From NCBI RefSeq assembly GCF_024679245.1, contig NC_090179.1, positions 6,126,320 through 6,190,319 on the forward strand: DNA of 64,000 nucleotides, in the 5' to 3' direction. Positions 48,546 through 61,286 of the stretch are shown one piece after another. Within the stretch, counting starts at the first letter, position 1; every line of letters begins with the position of its first letter. The DNA is from Pseudorasbora parva (lineage: Eukaryota; Chordata; Actinopteri; Cypriniformes; Gobionidae). Under the pieces are notes generated by a model. The model searched no databases, was not told the origin of the DNA, and saw nothing but the letters and a program-made list of their open reading frames with translations. The translations under genes and the position numbers were made by a program.

Positions 48546-49763
48546 GAGAGAGAGAGACTTTTACGCTGGCTCTATCGGTAAAAGTGCAAACTATTCTTCA
48601 GTAAAATCTCTTCATTTGATTGATCATCCTGACTCCTGGTCTTCCTTTCTACATATCTGGTCTCTGGGTCTAAACTGTTAGCCCAACAGAAGTTAAAGAC
48701 GTTGGAAGTTTTTTTGGATCGAGTGTACCATGTCTATGTATAATTTAATGTTTGGAAGTAAACATTTGGAAAAAAAAGTAGACCGTTTGTTTGCTTGCGT
48801 TTCAAATACTGGTTGTAGTTAGACAGACTACCAAAGGTGGAACAGAAGAATTAGAAGCAACTGCCATTACAATAACTTCATATGAGAAACAATACAGAAT
48901 GAACAAAACATACTTTATCATCTGATCGCAGAGAAAGAAACATTAGCACAATGCTTAACCAGTAATAACGGAACTGACACAACAATACACTCAATTTTCT
49001 AAAGTTTTTATTGAATTAACTGTTCCATTGGAATATATTGAATAAATGTAAAGAGATGAACACATATGTCTTTATGTCACAAACACAAGTCTGCCAGGCA
49101 TTCACGTGTGAATCGCTTCTGGGCATTTGTGGATTTCGAAACATTTCTTGCGTCAAACCGTCCAGACAAATCCACAGATAGGTGGACCAAGGTCAATGAA
49201 GACTGAAACTAAGACGAAAGCGATTCATCAAAAAACATCATCCGGCCATTCGCCCCTAGCCGTGTGCAACAGACACTGTACTCTTTTTCTCTGTAAACCA
49301 TATTTTTTTCTTCACTGACGAAAAAAGAAAAAACTATATCATTCTAAGCTTAGAGTTGTGGGGGGAAGAGACAGGGCAAGATAAAACCGAGAAAAAGAGA
49401 GATGTGGAGATAAGAAAGACAAATAATCTACTGCCCAGTGATATGGTTTTCAAGCTGTTATCAATTTTTTTTGGCCTTCAAAACATCTTAAAATGCACAT
49501 ATGTAGATCATAGAAATAAAAATGTTCTCAGGGGAGCATGCCCCCCAACCGCCCTAAAATTTGGGATTATAGATTATAAACCTGTCAACATTATTGGGTA
49601 ATATTAATGCATGTAGGCTACAATATGGCCATGCAATAAGGTATTAATATTAGCTTTATATGTAATTATTAACAGCCAATATCCTATACGTATGAATGTT
49701 AGTAAGCTACTAGTTAATAGCACAATTTGGACCCTTAAGTGTCAACATTTTTTTTTTCATAGG
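48546..49763. other. Unassigned unit DNA (as 20932-22149)
   Basis: Same as in unit A; inverted repeat arm at about 49237-49283. No gene is supported. Confidence 0.45.
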
Positions 49764-50197
49764 CTACCCTCACTGGGGGCTAAGGCCCCCGTAAAATGAA
49801 AATCCTAGAAATGCCCCTGATATCAACAGCCGTCGTCAGCAGGGGCACTAATACGATCACTTATATACTGCTACGTGCAACAACAAACAAAAAAAAAAAA
49901 AACTGAGGAAGACGAGAGTACATTCACAGTGTCTGTTGCACACGGCTAGGGGTGAATGGAAGGATGATGGGCCATGATGGGATTTGGGAGAAAGTCCAGG
50001 GCTGTATTTTAGCCCCAGTCTGTCCCTGGGTTTAACTACTCATAGGACATTTAGGGGTAACGTGGAGGCAGGGTGGGGAGGTGCAATGACAGTAGTACAA
50101 GCTGTGCACACTCGGCACGCGTGCAAGGCAGATCTGGCCGCGCTGCTTATAGCAGGAGCAGAGGCAGCGTGACAATGGGCAGAGGGGGCTATTATGC

Positions 50198-50200
<3 letters not shown>

Positions 50201-50264
<64 letters not shown>
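50201..50264. repeat. (AT)n microsatellite, unit D
   Basis: Equivalent of 22588-22667, shorter. Confidence 0.95.
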
Positions 50265-50270
<6 letters not shown>

Positions 50271-50364
50271 GTGTAATAAATATAAAACTGACTACGCAAC
50301 CTCCTTATTTAAGGCAGGAGGAGCCTTCCAAAAATAATGGGATTATAAACAACAAATGTAGTTT

Positions 50365-50519
50365 GTCAATAATCACAATTTTATTGGTACAACACAAGCC
50401 ATATCAAAAGGTTAAAACCAATTACAATTTGTGTCTGCAATAAGATTCATAGAATCGGGAAATGGCTCTCCTCGAGAATGCAAGAAGGGTCCGGCCTGCT
50501 CTTTTACACCGCCTACCAC
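50365..50519 (-). other. Candidate 3'-terminal exon, unit D
   Basis: Copy of 22765-22919 with acceptor and AATAAA kept. Just downstream, at about 50303-50325, units D and E have TTATTTAAGGCAGG where B and C have TTGGTTTGG. Confidence 0.3.
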
Positions 50520-51574
50520 CTGCAGAGGGAAAAAAAAGAAACCCAGAGCATATACCACAAATAAGTAACCTTTAAAATCACCATTTATAGTGCCAACCTT
50601 CTAATGCACACCACACAGAAGTGCCACACACCACCCAGATCAATAATTAGTATGATTGGATTAAACACATGTAGTAAATCAAAATCAAATATAACCCAAA
50701 AAGAAACTTAAATACACAAGAAACAGTGGCTAGTCTGCCCCTTTAACAGGAAAACAAATACACGCTAATACAAGTCAATGCAAAAAAAATAAAAAATAAA
50801 TACAGAATAAACAAAAAACAAACAAAACATACTTTAGCGAAAGTCATTGCTGGCTAGTCTCCTCTCACATATTACGCATAATATATGTGCCCCATACATG
50901 GAACCTGAAATTTACCTGAGTGTTGCATTTTATAATTTAAACATTTGACTTTATGAAAATTCTATAATCCAAGATGACCACCATATGACATATGCAAATT
51001 AGATCCCTAAATAAACTTTGGTTCACCCAAGATTTCTAATTTACATAAAGTCTTAAGATTAGCCTTTTGAAATTAATGTCAAAAACATTATAGAAAAACC
51101 TCAGATTCCTAAAGGGTTAAGTCAGTATAAATCAAATATACAGTGACTATTTAAGTTTGCTTAAGTAAATGAAGTATTTGAGAAGGACAAGTAAACTGAA
51201 ATGGTAAGGGTAGCATGCCTCCCATAAAGTTAATGCATTGTCAGTAGGTGTTTGTGGCCATTTGAATGCATTTGACCACATCAGCAGTTACACTATGAAA
51301 GCAATCTGGAAGTGGTTGAAAGTATTTTAGACCCCATTTACACCGATCAGCATAAGCCACTATTTGGATCAGAGCAACCATTTCTCCAGGTGTAAATGGG
51401 GCTTAAGCAAGAACAAAGCAGAGCACGTCAATCAAAGATGAGGTCATGCAAACGCAGCACAAACAATACTTGAAACTTCCATGGGTCAAAGACTTCCCTG
51501 TAGACACTTGGTTACAAATCTTTAACCCCAACCTCCCCATACACAACAAAACTACTGAACTGGTTTTAGAAATA
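50520..51574. other. Intergenic DNA downstream of gene copy D
   Basis: Same as 22920-23974. No gene is supported. Confidence 0.5.
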
Positions 51575-51580
51575 TTTATT
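51575..51580 (-). terminator. Poly(A) signal of gene copy D
   Basis: AATAAA on the minus strand, 39 bases beyond the stop codon. Confidence 0.75.
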
Positions 51581-51618
51581 TTTTCAAAAGCAAACTCTTG
51601 AGTAGACAAAGTATGCAG

Positions 51619-54600
51619 CTATGACTTCACTTGTTGCAACAACCTCAATATGCCTGGAGAGAGACGTTTGTTTTGAGTAGTCTGCAGAGGTGTTAAATCT
51701 TGGAAGTCAGGCTGGACAGACTGCAGACTCATAGCGTGAAGAGGTACATTGCTGGGCTGTCCCAGAGGTTTGGAACCAAGGCTAGATTGCTCTGGGATAG
51801 GAAAGACATGGAAACCAGGGCTCCGGAACACAGATTGGTAACGGGCATGCGCAGATGGCAGGCTACCTGACTGGACGACAGACTGGTAACGGACTTGGGC
51901 TGTTTGTTGCATGTTAGACTGGTCCACAAACTGTGAGGTGGCTTGTGCCAGCTTCAGGCCACTGGGCTGGGACAGAGACTGGTAACAGGCTTGGGCTGAT
52001 GACAGGCTACCTGAGTGGACCACAGATTGGGAACTGGCTTGGGCAGGTTGTTGAGGTTTGGACTGGTCCACAGACAGTGAGCTGGCTTGTGCCACCTTCA
52101 GGCCACTGGGTTTAGATACAGACTGGTAGCGGACATGGGCTTGTTGTTGCATGTTAGACTGGTCCACAAACTGCGAGGTGGCTTGTGCCAGCTTCAGGCC
52201 ACTGGGCTGGGACAGAGACTGGTAACGGGCTTGTGATGACTGCAGACTGCTGGGCTGAGATATGGACTGGTAGCGGGCTTGTGCTGACTGCAGACCACTG
52301 GGCTGGGACACATACTGGTTACGGGCTTGGGCTGATGACAGGCTACCTGACTGGACCACAGATTGGGAACTGGCTTGGGCAGGTTGTTGAGGTTTGGACT
52401 GGTCCACAGACAGTGAGCTGGCTTGTGCCACCTTCAGGCCACTGGGCTGGGACAGAGACTGGTAACGGGCTTGTGATGACTGCAGACTGCTGGGCTGATA
52501 TATAGACTGGTAGCGGGCTTGTGCTGACTGCAGACCACTGGGCTGGGACACATACTGGTTACGGGCTTGGGCTGATGACAGGCTACCTGACTGGACCACA
52601 GATTGGGTACTGACTTGGGCAGGTTGTTGAGGTTTGGACTGGTCCACAGACAGGGAGCTGGCTTGTGCCACCTTCAGGCCACTGGGCTGGGACAGAGACT
52701 GGTAACGGGCTTGTGCTGACTGCAGACTGCTGGGCTGAGATATGGACTGGTAGCGGGCTTGTGCTGACTGCAGACCACTAGGCTGGGATATGGACTGGTA
52801 ACGGACTTGTGGCAGCTTCAGGCCACTGGGTTTAGATACAGACTGGTAGCGGGCTTGTGCTGACAGCAAGCCACTGGGCTTGGACACATACTGGTAAGGG
52901 GCTTGGGCTGATGACAGGCTACCTGAGTGGGCCACAGATTGAAAACTTGCTAGGGCAGTTTGTTGAGGTTTGGACTGGTACACAGACGGTGAGCTGGCTT
53001 GTGCCACCTTCAGGCCACTGGGCTGGGATATGGACTGGTAACGGGCTTGTGCTGACTGCAGACTGCTGGGCAGAGATATGGACTGGTAACGGACTTGTGG
53101 CAGCTTCAGGCCACTGGGTTTAGATACAGACTGGTAGCGGGCTTGTGCTGACAGCAAGACACTGGGCTGGTCCACAGACTGGTAATGGGTTTGTGCTGAC
53201 AGCAAGCCACTGGGCTTGGACACATACTGGTAAGGGGCTTGGTCTGATGACAGGCTACCTGACTGGATCACAGATTGTGAGCTGGCTTGGGCTGGTTGTG
53301 TGCTGGACTGGTCCACAGGCTGTGAGCTGGCTTGGGTAGGTTGCTGTGTGCTGGACTGGTCCACAGACTGTGAGCTGCCTTGTACTAGCAGCATGCCACT
53401 AGGCTGGGACACAGATAGTGAGCTGTCTTGGGCTGGTTGTTGGGTGATGGACTGGTCCAGAGGGTGTGAGCTGACTTCTACTAGCAGCAGGCCACTGGGC
53501 TGGGACACAGATTGTGAGCTGTCTTGGGCTGGTTGTTGGGTGATGGACTGGTCCAGAGGCTGTGAGCTGACTTCTAGCAGCGGGCCACTGGGCTGGGACA
53601 CATACTGGTAAGGGGCTTGGGCTGATGACAGGCTACCTGACTGGACCTCAGATTGTGAGCTGTCTTGGGCTGGTTGTTGGGTGCTTGACTGATCCACAGA
53701 CTGGGAGCTGGCTTGGTCTGGTTGTTGGGTGTTGGACTGGTCCACAGACTGGGAGCTGTCTTGTGCTAGCAGCAGGCCACTGGGCTGGTCCACAGACTGG
53801 TATTGGGCTTGGGCTGATGACAGGCTACCTGACTGGACCACAGATTGTGAGCTGTCTTGGGCTGGTTGTGTGCTGGAATGGTCCACAGGCTGGGAGCTGG
53901 CTTGGGCTGGTTGTTGGGTGCTGGATTGGTCCACAGACTGTGAGCTGGCTTGGGCTGGTTGTTGGGTGCTGGACTGATCCACAGACTGTGAGCTGCCTTG
54001 TACTAGCAGTAGGCCACTGGGCTTAGATACAGACTGGTAGCGGGCTTTTGCTGACAGCAAGCCACTGGGCCGAGACACATACTGGTAACGAGCTTGTGCC
54101 AGCTTCAGGCTACTGGGCTGGTCCACAGACTGGTAACGGGTATGTGCTGACAGCAGGCCACTCGGCTGGGATATGGACTGGTAACGGGCTTCTGCAAGCT
54201 TCAGGCCACTGGGCTGGTCCACAGACTGGTAATGGGTTTGTGCTGACAGCAGGCCACTGGGCTGGGATATGGACTGGTAACGGGCTTTTGCTGACTGCAG
54301 ACTGCTGGGCTGAGATATGGACTGGTAACGGGCTTCTGCAAGCTTCAGGCCACTGGGCTGGTCCACAGACTGGTAACGGGTTTGTGCTGACAGCAGGCCA
54401 CTGGGCTGGGATATGGACTGGTAACGGGCTTGTGCAAACTTCAGGCCACTGGGCTTAAACACAGACTGGTAGCGGGCTTGTGCTGGCTGCAAGACACTGG
54501 GCTGGTCCACAGACTGGTAATGGGTTTGTGCTGACAGCATGCCACTGGGCTGGGATATGGACTGGTAACGGGCTTGTGCAAGCGTCAGGCCACTGGGCTT

Positions 54601-56181
54601 AAATACAGACTGGTAGCGGGCTTGTGCTGGCAGCAAGCCACTGGGCTGGGACACATACTGGTAACGGACTTGGGCTGACGACAGGCTACCTGACTGGACC
54701 ACAGATTGTGAGCTGGCTTGGGCTGGTTGGTGGGTGTTGGACTGGTCCACAGGCTGTGAGCTGCCTTGTACTAGCAGCAGGCCACTGGGCTGGGACACAG
54801 ATTGTGAGCTGTCTTGGGCTGGTTGTTGGGTGCTAGACAGATCCACAGACTGGGAGCTGGCTTGGACTGGTTGTTGGGTGCTGGACTGGTCCACAGGCTG
54901 TGAGCTGCCTTGTACTAGCAGCAGGCCACTGGGCTGGGACACAGATTGTGAGCTGTCTTGGGCTGGTTGTTGGGTGCTAGACTGATCCACAGACTGGGAG
55001 CTGACTTGGGCTGGTTGTTGGGTGATGGACTGGTCTAGAGACTGTGAGCTGACTTGTGCTAGAGGTAGGCCACTGGACTGTTCCATGGAGTTTGAAATAA
55101 CTTGCTCAGAGTTCTGGCTGCTTGCTTGACGTGATAGTTGGATGCTGGGCTGAGCCACAAGTTGGTTTAGTGCCTGTGCTTGTTGCACATCATTGGGCGG
55201 AACCATGGAACCATAGCCTGACTGCACTAGTTGCTGGCCACTGAGCAATGGCACAAGTCCAGACCCATAACTGACTTGTCCTAATTGATAGTTGGGTTGT
55301 GAGGTCTCATTTATTTGCTGCAAAGCCTTGACATAGGTAGCACTTGGAAAATGGACTGGCCTGGTATCAGAAAGCAAGTTGGCACCAAATTGAAGTCTAC
55401 TTCTCTGAGGCTTTATAATGGGATGCGTTGCAGCCTGGTAGCGGACTTGCACTAATGGACCACTGGACTGGGAACCGTTCTGCAATAGTTGCTGGCTGCT
55501 AGATGCCACAGACTCATTACTGTGTACTACAGGCTGTTCTGCAGTTTGATAGTGGAGCTTTGCTGGCTCGGGTAGAGACTCACTGCTCATACTTGGGCCC
55601 ACTGCAGTGGCCACAGAACCAGAAACAAGACTGCCACTACCAGCCAAAGATAGAGATCCATGAAGTTGGCTTCTAGCATCAGAGTCAGAACCAGGCTTAT
55701 ATAAATCAGTCACTGGTCCAAAACCAGAAGAGCCATTTTGAGGACTATAGCTTACACTGGTATAACCACCCTTAACTTCTTCAGCACTAGAAGTTAATTC
55801 CATGGAACTTTGAGGACTAATGGGACTTGGTACTTTAATGCCATACCAGGAACTGTAGGAACTTCGTGGTTTCACATCAGCCTGCATGGGAAAACCAGTA
55901 CCAGCCCCATAGTATATGGGATAGCCACTCCTGACAAAGCCACTAACTAGAAAAGAGGGGGAAAAAAGGAGACAATTCAGACAGCCATGGGATCAAACCT
56001 AAATTATATAACTTGCCTGGATAAATCTTACCACTTCCAATATGGCTACAGACACAAAGACTGAGAAGTGCCAGAGAAAAACTGTAAGAGAAAACACCAC
56101 TTGTTAATGCCACTTGTTGACAAATGCCAGATACTACAATTTATCATCATACCTTAATAGTCGGCTAGTGGTACCCTCCAT
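51619..56181 (-). CDS. Secreted Ser/Gln-rich 16-residue repeat protein, copy D (longest)
   Basis: The coding parts are 56153-56181, 56032-56081 and 51619-55946; introns of 71 and 85 bases, no insertions, 1468 residues. It is 80 residues longer than B and C, exactly five repeats of 16, for a total near 67. The extra units lie in two places: the first third of the array ([16 protein letters not shown] and neighbours) and the centre ([17 protein letters not shown] and neighbours). One repeat near the C-terminal end has Arg changed to Cys (QACYQSL, codon near 51984-51988), the only Cys in the mature part. The N-terminal part and tail match copy C almost exactly. Unrecognised family; secretion supported by the signal peptide from exons 1 and 2. 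Confidence 0.87.
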
Positions 56182-56276
56182 GGCCAATCAGTAATACAAC
56201 AACTTCCACCACCTCAATAAAACCACTACAAAAACATACTTGCAACCCAACACAGAATAGTGTTGCGGAACAGGAC

Positions 56277-56357
56277 TTTTTATAGTGCCAGCAACTGCCA
56301 TTTGCCAATCGGTTGTCATGGGAACATGTAGTATTTAATTATTTGGCTCAGGTGTCA
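56277..56357 (-). promoter_or_regulatory. Core promoter of gene copy D
   Basis: TATAAAAA on the minus strand at 56277-56284, 96 bases above the start codon, with the same CCAAT and E-box arrangement as copy C. Confidence 0.65.
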
Positions 56358-56428
56358 CAACTCTGATCATGACAACTAGAGCTTGCATTCATGATGATTG
56401 CTTTTTTTATACTATGATTACTGAACAG

Positions 56429-57317
56429 GGCCCGTATTTATCAAGATTCTCAAAGTGCTATTTTAGTCTTAAGGGCTGAGAATTCATGAAAATTACTCCT
56501 ACTTTCAAACTTAAGAATAAAAGAAAGTTATCAAATTTCTTAAAGCTAAGAATCACTCTTACTCTCCCAGTTCTTTAAGACAGCTCGAGAGGTCTCTCAA
56601 GTGGTAAGGAGTTGCCAGTAGGGGCTTGAGATGGCGCTGAGGAGACAGAGACGAGCGCAAATCTTTCAATAGAGGGAGAATGTGTTCGAAATGTTTGACG
56701 ACAAATAGTTAATCAAACGGTATCGTGTGGACAGAGCAGACATCATCTTTTTCAGCGCTGGTTCGAGTAATTCAGCAAGCAGTAGCGATCGCTTCTTCCT
56801 CCTGCCATTTCGGTTTTCCTTTGGAATCCATGGTGGCTGATTATATATATAAAAAAATCTAGGCTATATATAGGCAGGTCATTTAACAGCACACCAGTTT
56901 AAAAAATGTAATTAAATCGATGAAAACATGTTTATCTTTCATTTAAAATGTGTATATTTTAATGTATTCTCTTGAAAACTCTTTATTGTTAAATGTGTAT
57001 TGGATGTAAACTCCTCTTAGGAATTTCACCATTCAATGTGAATTTATCTGAGAATATTCTTAAATAAGGACATCTATTCAGTGATTGGTTCATGCTTATG
57101 ACATCATCCAAAATTCCATTTGTGGCACAGCAAAGTGTCGTGAATCCACTCTAAGACTAGCACTTAAGATTTAGTCCTACACTTTACTTAAAGTATGATT
57201 AGGATGCTTGATAACTAACTTTTAAGCGCAGCTTTGAGCCAAGAATTTTTTTACTCTTAAGTCAATTCTTAGCAGTGTTCTTGTGAGTAATTCTAAGATG
57301 TTTGATAAATACGGGCC
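56429..57317 (+). mobile_element. PIF/Harbinger-type element D1
   Basis: Equivalent of B1, flanked by CAG (56426-56428, 57318-57320). Confidence 0.82.
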
Positions 57318-57320
57318 CAG

Positions 57321-58249
57321 GGCCTGTATTTATCAAGCTTCTCAAAGTGCTATTTTAGTCTTAAGTGCTGAGAATTTATGAAATTTACTACTACTTTCAA
57401 ACTTAAGTATAAAAGCAAGTTATCAAATTTCTTAAAGCTAAGAATCACTCTTACTCTCCCAGTTATTTGAGACAGCTCGAGAGGTCTCTCAAGTGGTTAG
57501 GAGTTGCCAGTAGGGGCTTGAGATGGCGCTGAGGAGACAGAGACGTGGGCAAATCTTTCAAGAGAGGGAGAATGTGTTCGAAATGTTTGACGACAAGCAG
57601 TTAATCAAACGGTATCGTTTGGACAGAGCAGGCATCATCTTTTTCAGCGCTGGTTAGTGTTGGGTTTTATAATAAATATATAAACACCGCTGTTCGGCTA
57701 ATTCAGCAAGCAGTAGCGATCGCTTCTTCCTCCTGCCAGTTCGGTTTTCTTTTGGAATCCATGGTGGCTGATTATATTAAAAAAAATCTAGGCTATATAT
57801 ACGCGGGTCAGTTATCAGCACACCAGTGTAATAATTGTAATTAAGACATGGATGAAAACATGTTTATCTTTCATTTCAAATGTGTATATTATAATGTATT
57901 CTATTGAAAACTCTTTATTGTCAAAAGTGTGTTGGATGTAAACTCCTCTTAGGAACTTCACCATTCAATGTGAATTTATCGGAGAATATTCTTAAATAAG
58001 GACATCTATTCAATGATTGGTTCATGCCTATGAAATCATCCAAAATCCAGTTTGTGGCACAGCAAAGTGTCGTAAATCAACTCTAAGACTGACACTTAAG
58101 ATTTAGACTTACACTTTACTTAAAGTATGATTGGGACGCTTGATAACTAACTTTTAAGCGCAGCTTTGAGCCAGGAATTTTGTTACTCTTAAGTCAATTC
58201 TTAGCAGTGTTCTTGTGAGTAATTCTAAGATGTTTGATAAATACGAGCC
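57321..58249 (+). mobile_element. PIF/Harbinger-type element D2
   Basis: Last element of the row in this unit; CAG at 58250-58252. Its left part, including the transposase relic, is like B2/C2, and its right end (GAGCC) is like B3/C3, as expected if one element was lost or gained by exchange between neighbours. Confidence 0.82.
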
Positions 58250-58252
58250 CAG

Positions 58253-60096
58253 AAGTGGAAAATATTGGTAAAAAAAACATGCATTTACACACAAACTCAC
58301 CAGCAAATGCAACTTTCGGACGCCATCTTTTTCCTCAACTGTCACTGAATAGAAAGCACAGGATTATGGGATACCAAAGGCAACGAAGGATACATGTATG
58401 CTGCCTTCAAAAATCGATCAGATGAAGGTCTCTCAGGAGAGAGGCAATATTAAGGAGATTTAACCAATCAGTGACAAACTTATCGGTGACGTCAAAAGGA
58501 CGCTAGGTGGCGAGCTAGAAACTTCCCGAACAGTCAAGCAGAGTTAAGAGAAGAACACACATCACATGTTCCTGTACACAAACTTCAAAGTTTACCTTCT
58601 GTGTGTGCGTTCATGATAAAATGTAAGTCTATTTACTTAAAGATGTTTGTTAGTATAGTAATCTGCAGTGTTACAGCAATGATTAGTGTAAATGATCGAA
58701 TTGTTTATCTCCGTCGTATTCACGTCGTACTGACTGCCATAAATATAGCAGATACAGAGTTATTTAAGTTACTTAAGTTGTTGATTTGTATTATATCATG
58801 CTTGTGGTTACCTAGTGCAATGTTAACACCTTTAATGGGTATCAAGTATACAATATTGGTCGTATATTTCCGTAATCCTGTCGATATATATGATGACTAA
58901 GCATTTACTCAGATACACGGATAATCCGCGATCCTCGTTATATGTAGTGATGGGCAGACCGAGGCTTCGTGAAGCACTGAAACAGTTGAAGCAAATGTGC
59001 AGAAGCTTCGAAACAACACCAGACACCTGTCTCCATGACGCCATCTAGTGGACACTTGCGTGTATTGCTCTGAAATAACCTTGACAGTGATCTACTGTTT
59101 GTAAACATAAAAATATATGTGTGCCACGCGCCATCTAGCGGCGAAGATTGGTAGTGCAGTCCAGACCCTGATAATTGTATTGATTGCAGAATGTAGACAT
59201 GTATATTACTTTTATGTATGTATATTGTAATTATTTATTGTAATATGTCATTCATTTGTTTATTTCAGACCACACTCATGCTAATAGAAAGTAAAGACGA
59301 GTATTTTCAATCCTGTGATGTGTTTTGATTGACACCCTGTGGCGAGCACAATCTCCTGATCAGCTGATTAGTACAAACTCCTTTACAGGCGAAGTGAAGC
59401 AAACAATAGATTCGGACATTGCTTGATGCCTTCCTGCCTTCAAATGTGTCCTCCGAAGGCAGCATTTTCCAGGTTTAGGACGCAGCCAAGATATCAGACC
59501 GATATACCCAGAGCTCTTCACCACACTTCGAAACTCTGTCTGAACCTCGCCAAAGAAAACTTCCTGGAGTCCGCGCAGCTGCGTCTCAGAGACTCCCGTC
59601 ATGTAGCAACCAGCTAACGCTATCCAGGATCCGGGCAAAACCAACTATCCGTCCCTCTGAACACAACAACTTACTACCATCCTAAGAGGAACCCATGCTC
59701 GTAGGAGCATTCAAATGCAAGTACATGACTCTTCATTCTGGCTGAACTGGTAAAAAACGTATATCTAAGCAAGCAAACTAAGGTTGACCTGGTAGTATAT
59801 TGATTCTCAGGTTGTGGCTAAGAAATCATGTCTAAACAAGACATTCAATGAGACATTAGGACTTCACTCCTTTCCATTAATAAACATCCCTTTCCCATTT
59901 TTGAATGTGTGTTTTCGTTAGTTTGTGTGTTTAGAATAGTTCAATAAACTTGTGTTTACCTTTTTCATCTATACAGGTGTCTTGGGCTATGTGTTTATAA
60001 ATTACTGCCTTAAACTGATCAATTTTCTTACCTAAGCTCACAAACAGTGAACATAACATTTAAAATTTTAAACAAAATAAGTGTTAAATATTAATT
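58253..60096. other. Unassigned unit DNA (as 18323-20164)
   Basis: Same content as in unit A. It shares the short ACAAACTTCAAAGTTTACC variant (about 58579) with A and the ACACCTGTCTCC variant (59025) with C. Confidence 0.4.
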
Positions 60097-60699
60097 TTGA
60101 ATCATTTAATATGTATTATGGTTCCTTTCACTGTAATTCAATACCCCTTTGAGTTATTTGACCTGAATCAATCCCTTACAATAGTAAATCTGGCAAAGAC
60201 GACTGATTTCTTGGTAGAGGAAATTAAGTCGCTATCTGCAAGGGTCAAGAGTAACGAGAATAAGGTGTCGCAAATTGAGCAGGTGGCTCGGATGGATCAA
60301 GGCAAGTGTGATCAAGCCGAGATCTAAAGTAGGAGTTGAAATTTAAGGTTAAAAAACCTCAAAGAAACAGAAGGAGAAGATATCAGAACCAAAGAGCTCA
60401 AAATCCTAAAAATTCTTACTCCAGACGCGGTAGAAAAACGGAGTAATTCTTACTCCGTTTTTGCGTTGACACAATCCATAGAGTTGGACGTCCTGGGACG
60501 GGTCATCATCCAGTTCGCACTCCGGACCTACAGAGAGAAAGTCTGGAAAGCTGCGCGGGATCATCCTGCACTCAAGGAATGAGGTGTTTGCCTTGCAGAG
60601 GATCTGACATTTGCAGAAAGACAACAGAGAAAGTGCCTATGGCCAAGGGTAAAAGCGGCGAGAGAAAAGGGGAAGAGACAAGACAAGTTGCAAGGGTAA
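60097..60699 (+). pseudogene. L1-type LINE ORF1 pseudogene, unit D
   Basis: Copy of the unit A pseudogene with the same internal stops. Confidence 0.82.
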
Positions 60700-60807
60700 A
60701 AGACAAGTTGACGAATATCAAGATGAATACTGAAATAGGCTAACAATAACTAAATAGGCATTATTAAGGACTGTGCTGGCTAGGCAGTCGAACTGAAATA
60801 ATAAATG

Positions 60808-61236
60808 TTCAAGAGTGGCTTGTGTGTCAAGCCACTCTTGAACAACAGACAGCATCAGAAGCGTGTTGCCTGGGCTAAAGACAAAAAGGACTGCTGAGTG
60901 GGCCAAAGGTATGTTCTTTGATGAAAGTAAATTTTGCATTACCTTTGGAAATCAAGTTTTCTGGAGGAAGAGGAGAGGCACACAATCCTAGTTCCTTGAG
61001 CTCCAGTGTAAAGTTTCTAGAGTCAGTGATGGTTTGGGGTGTCATGTCAAATGCTGGTGTTGGTCAACTGTGTTTTCTTAGGTCCAAGGTCAATGCAGGC
61101 ATATACCAGGAAGTTTTAGTGCACTTCATGCTTCCTGCTGCTGACCAACTTTATGGAGATGCAGATTTAATCTGTAATAAGGTAAACCATGCCTTTGAGA
61201 CTGGTATAATTGGGGTGGTAATTTTGTGTTAGTTAG
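60808..61236 (+). pseudogene. Tc1/mariner transposase fragment, unit D
   Basis: Same fragment and left-edge hairpin (60808-60842) as in unit C, with one Ala-to-Gly difference. Confidence 0.85.
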
Positions 61237-61249
61237 TGCTGGCTTGCAA

Positions 61250-61286
61250 CCTCCTCCTCCTCCTCCTCCTCCTCCTCCTCCTCCTC
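61250..61286. repeat. (CTC)n tract, unit D
   Basis: Twelve triplets. Confidence 0.9.

Larger units (their letters stand above)
36318..49763. repeat. Tandem segmental duplication, unit C
   Basis: Full unit of about 13.4 kb. The gene and the three-Harbinger block match unit B closely; the distal part, with the Tc1 fragment, matches unit D. Confidence 0.93.
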
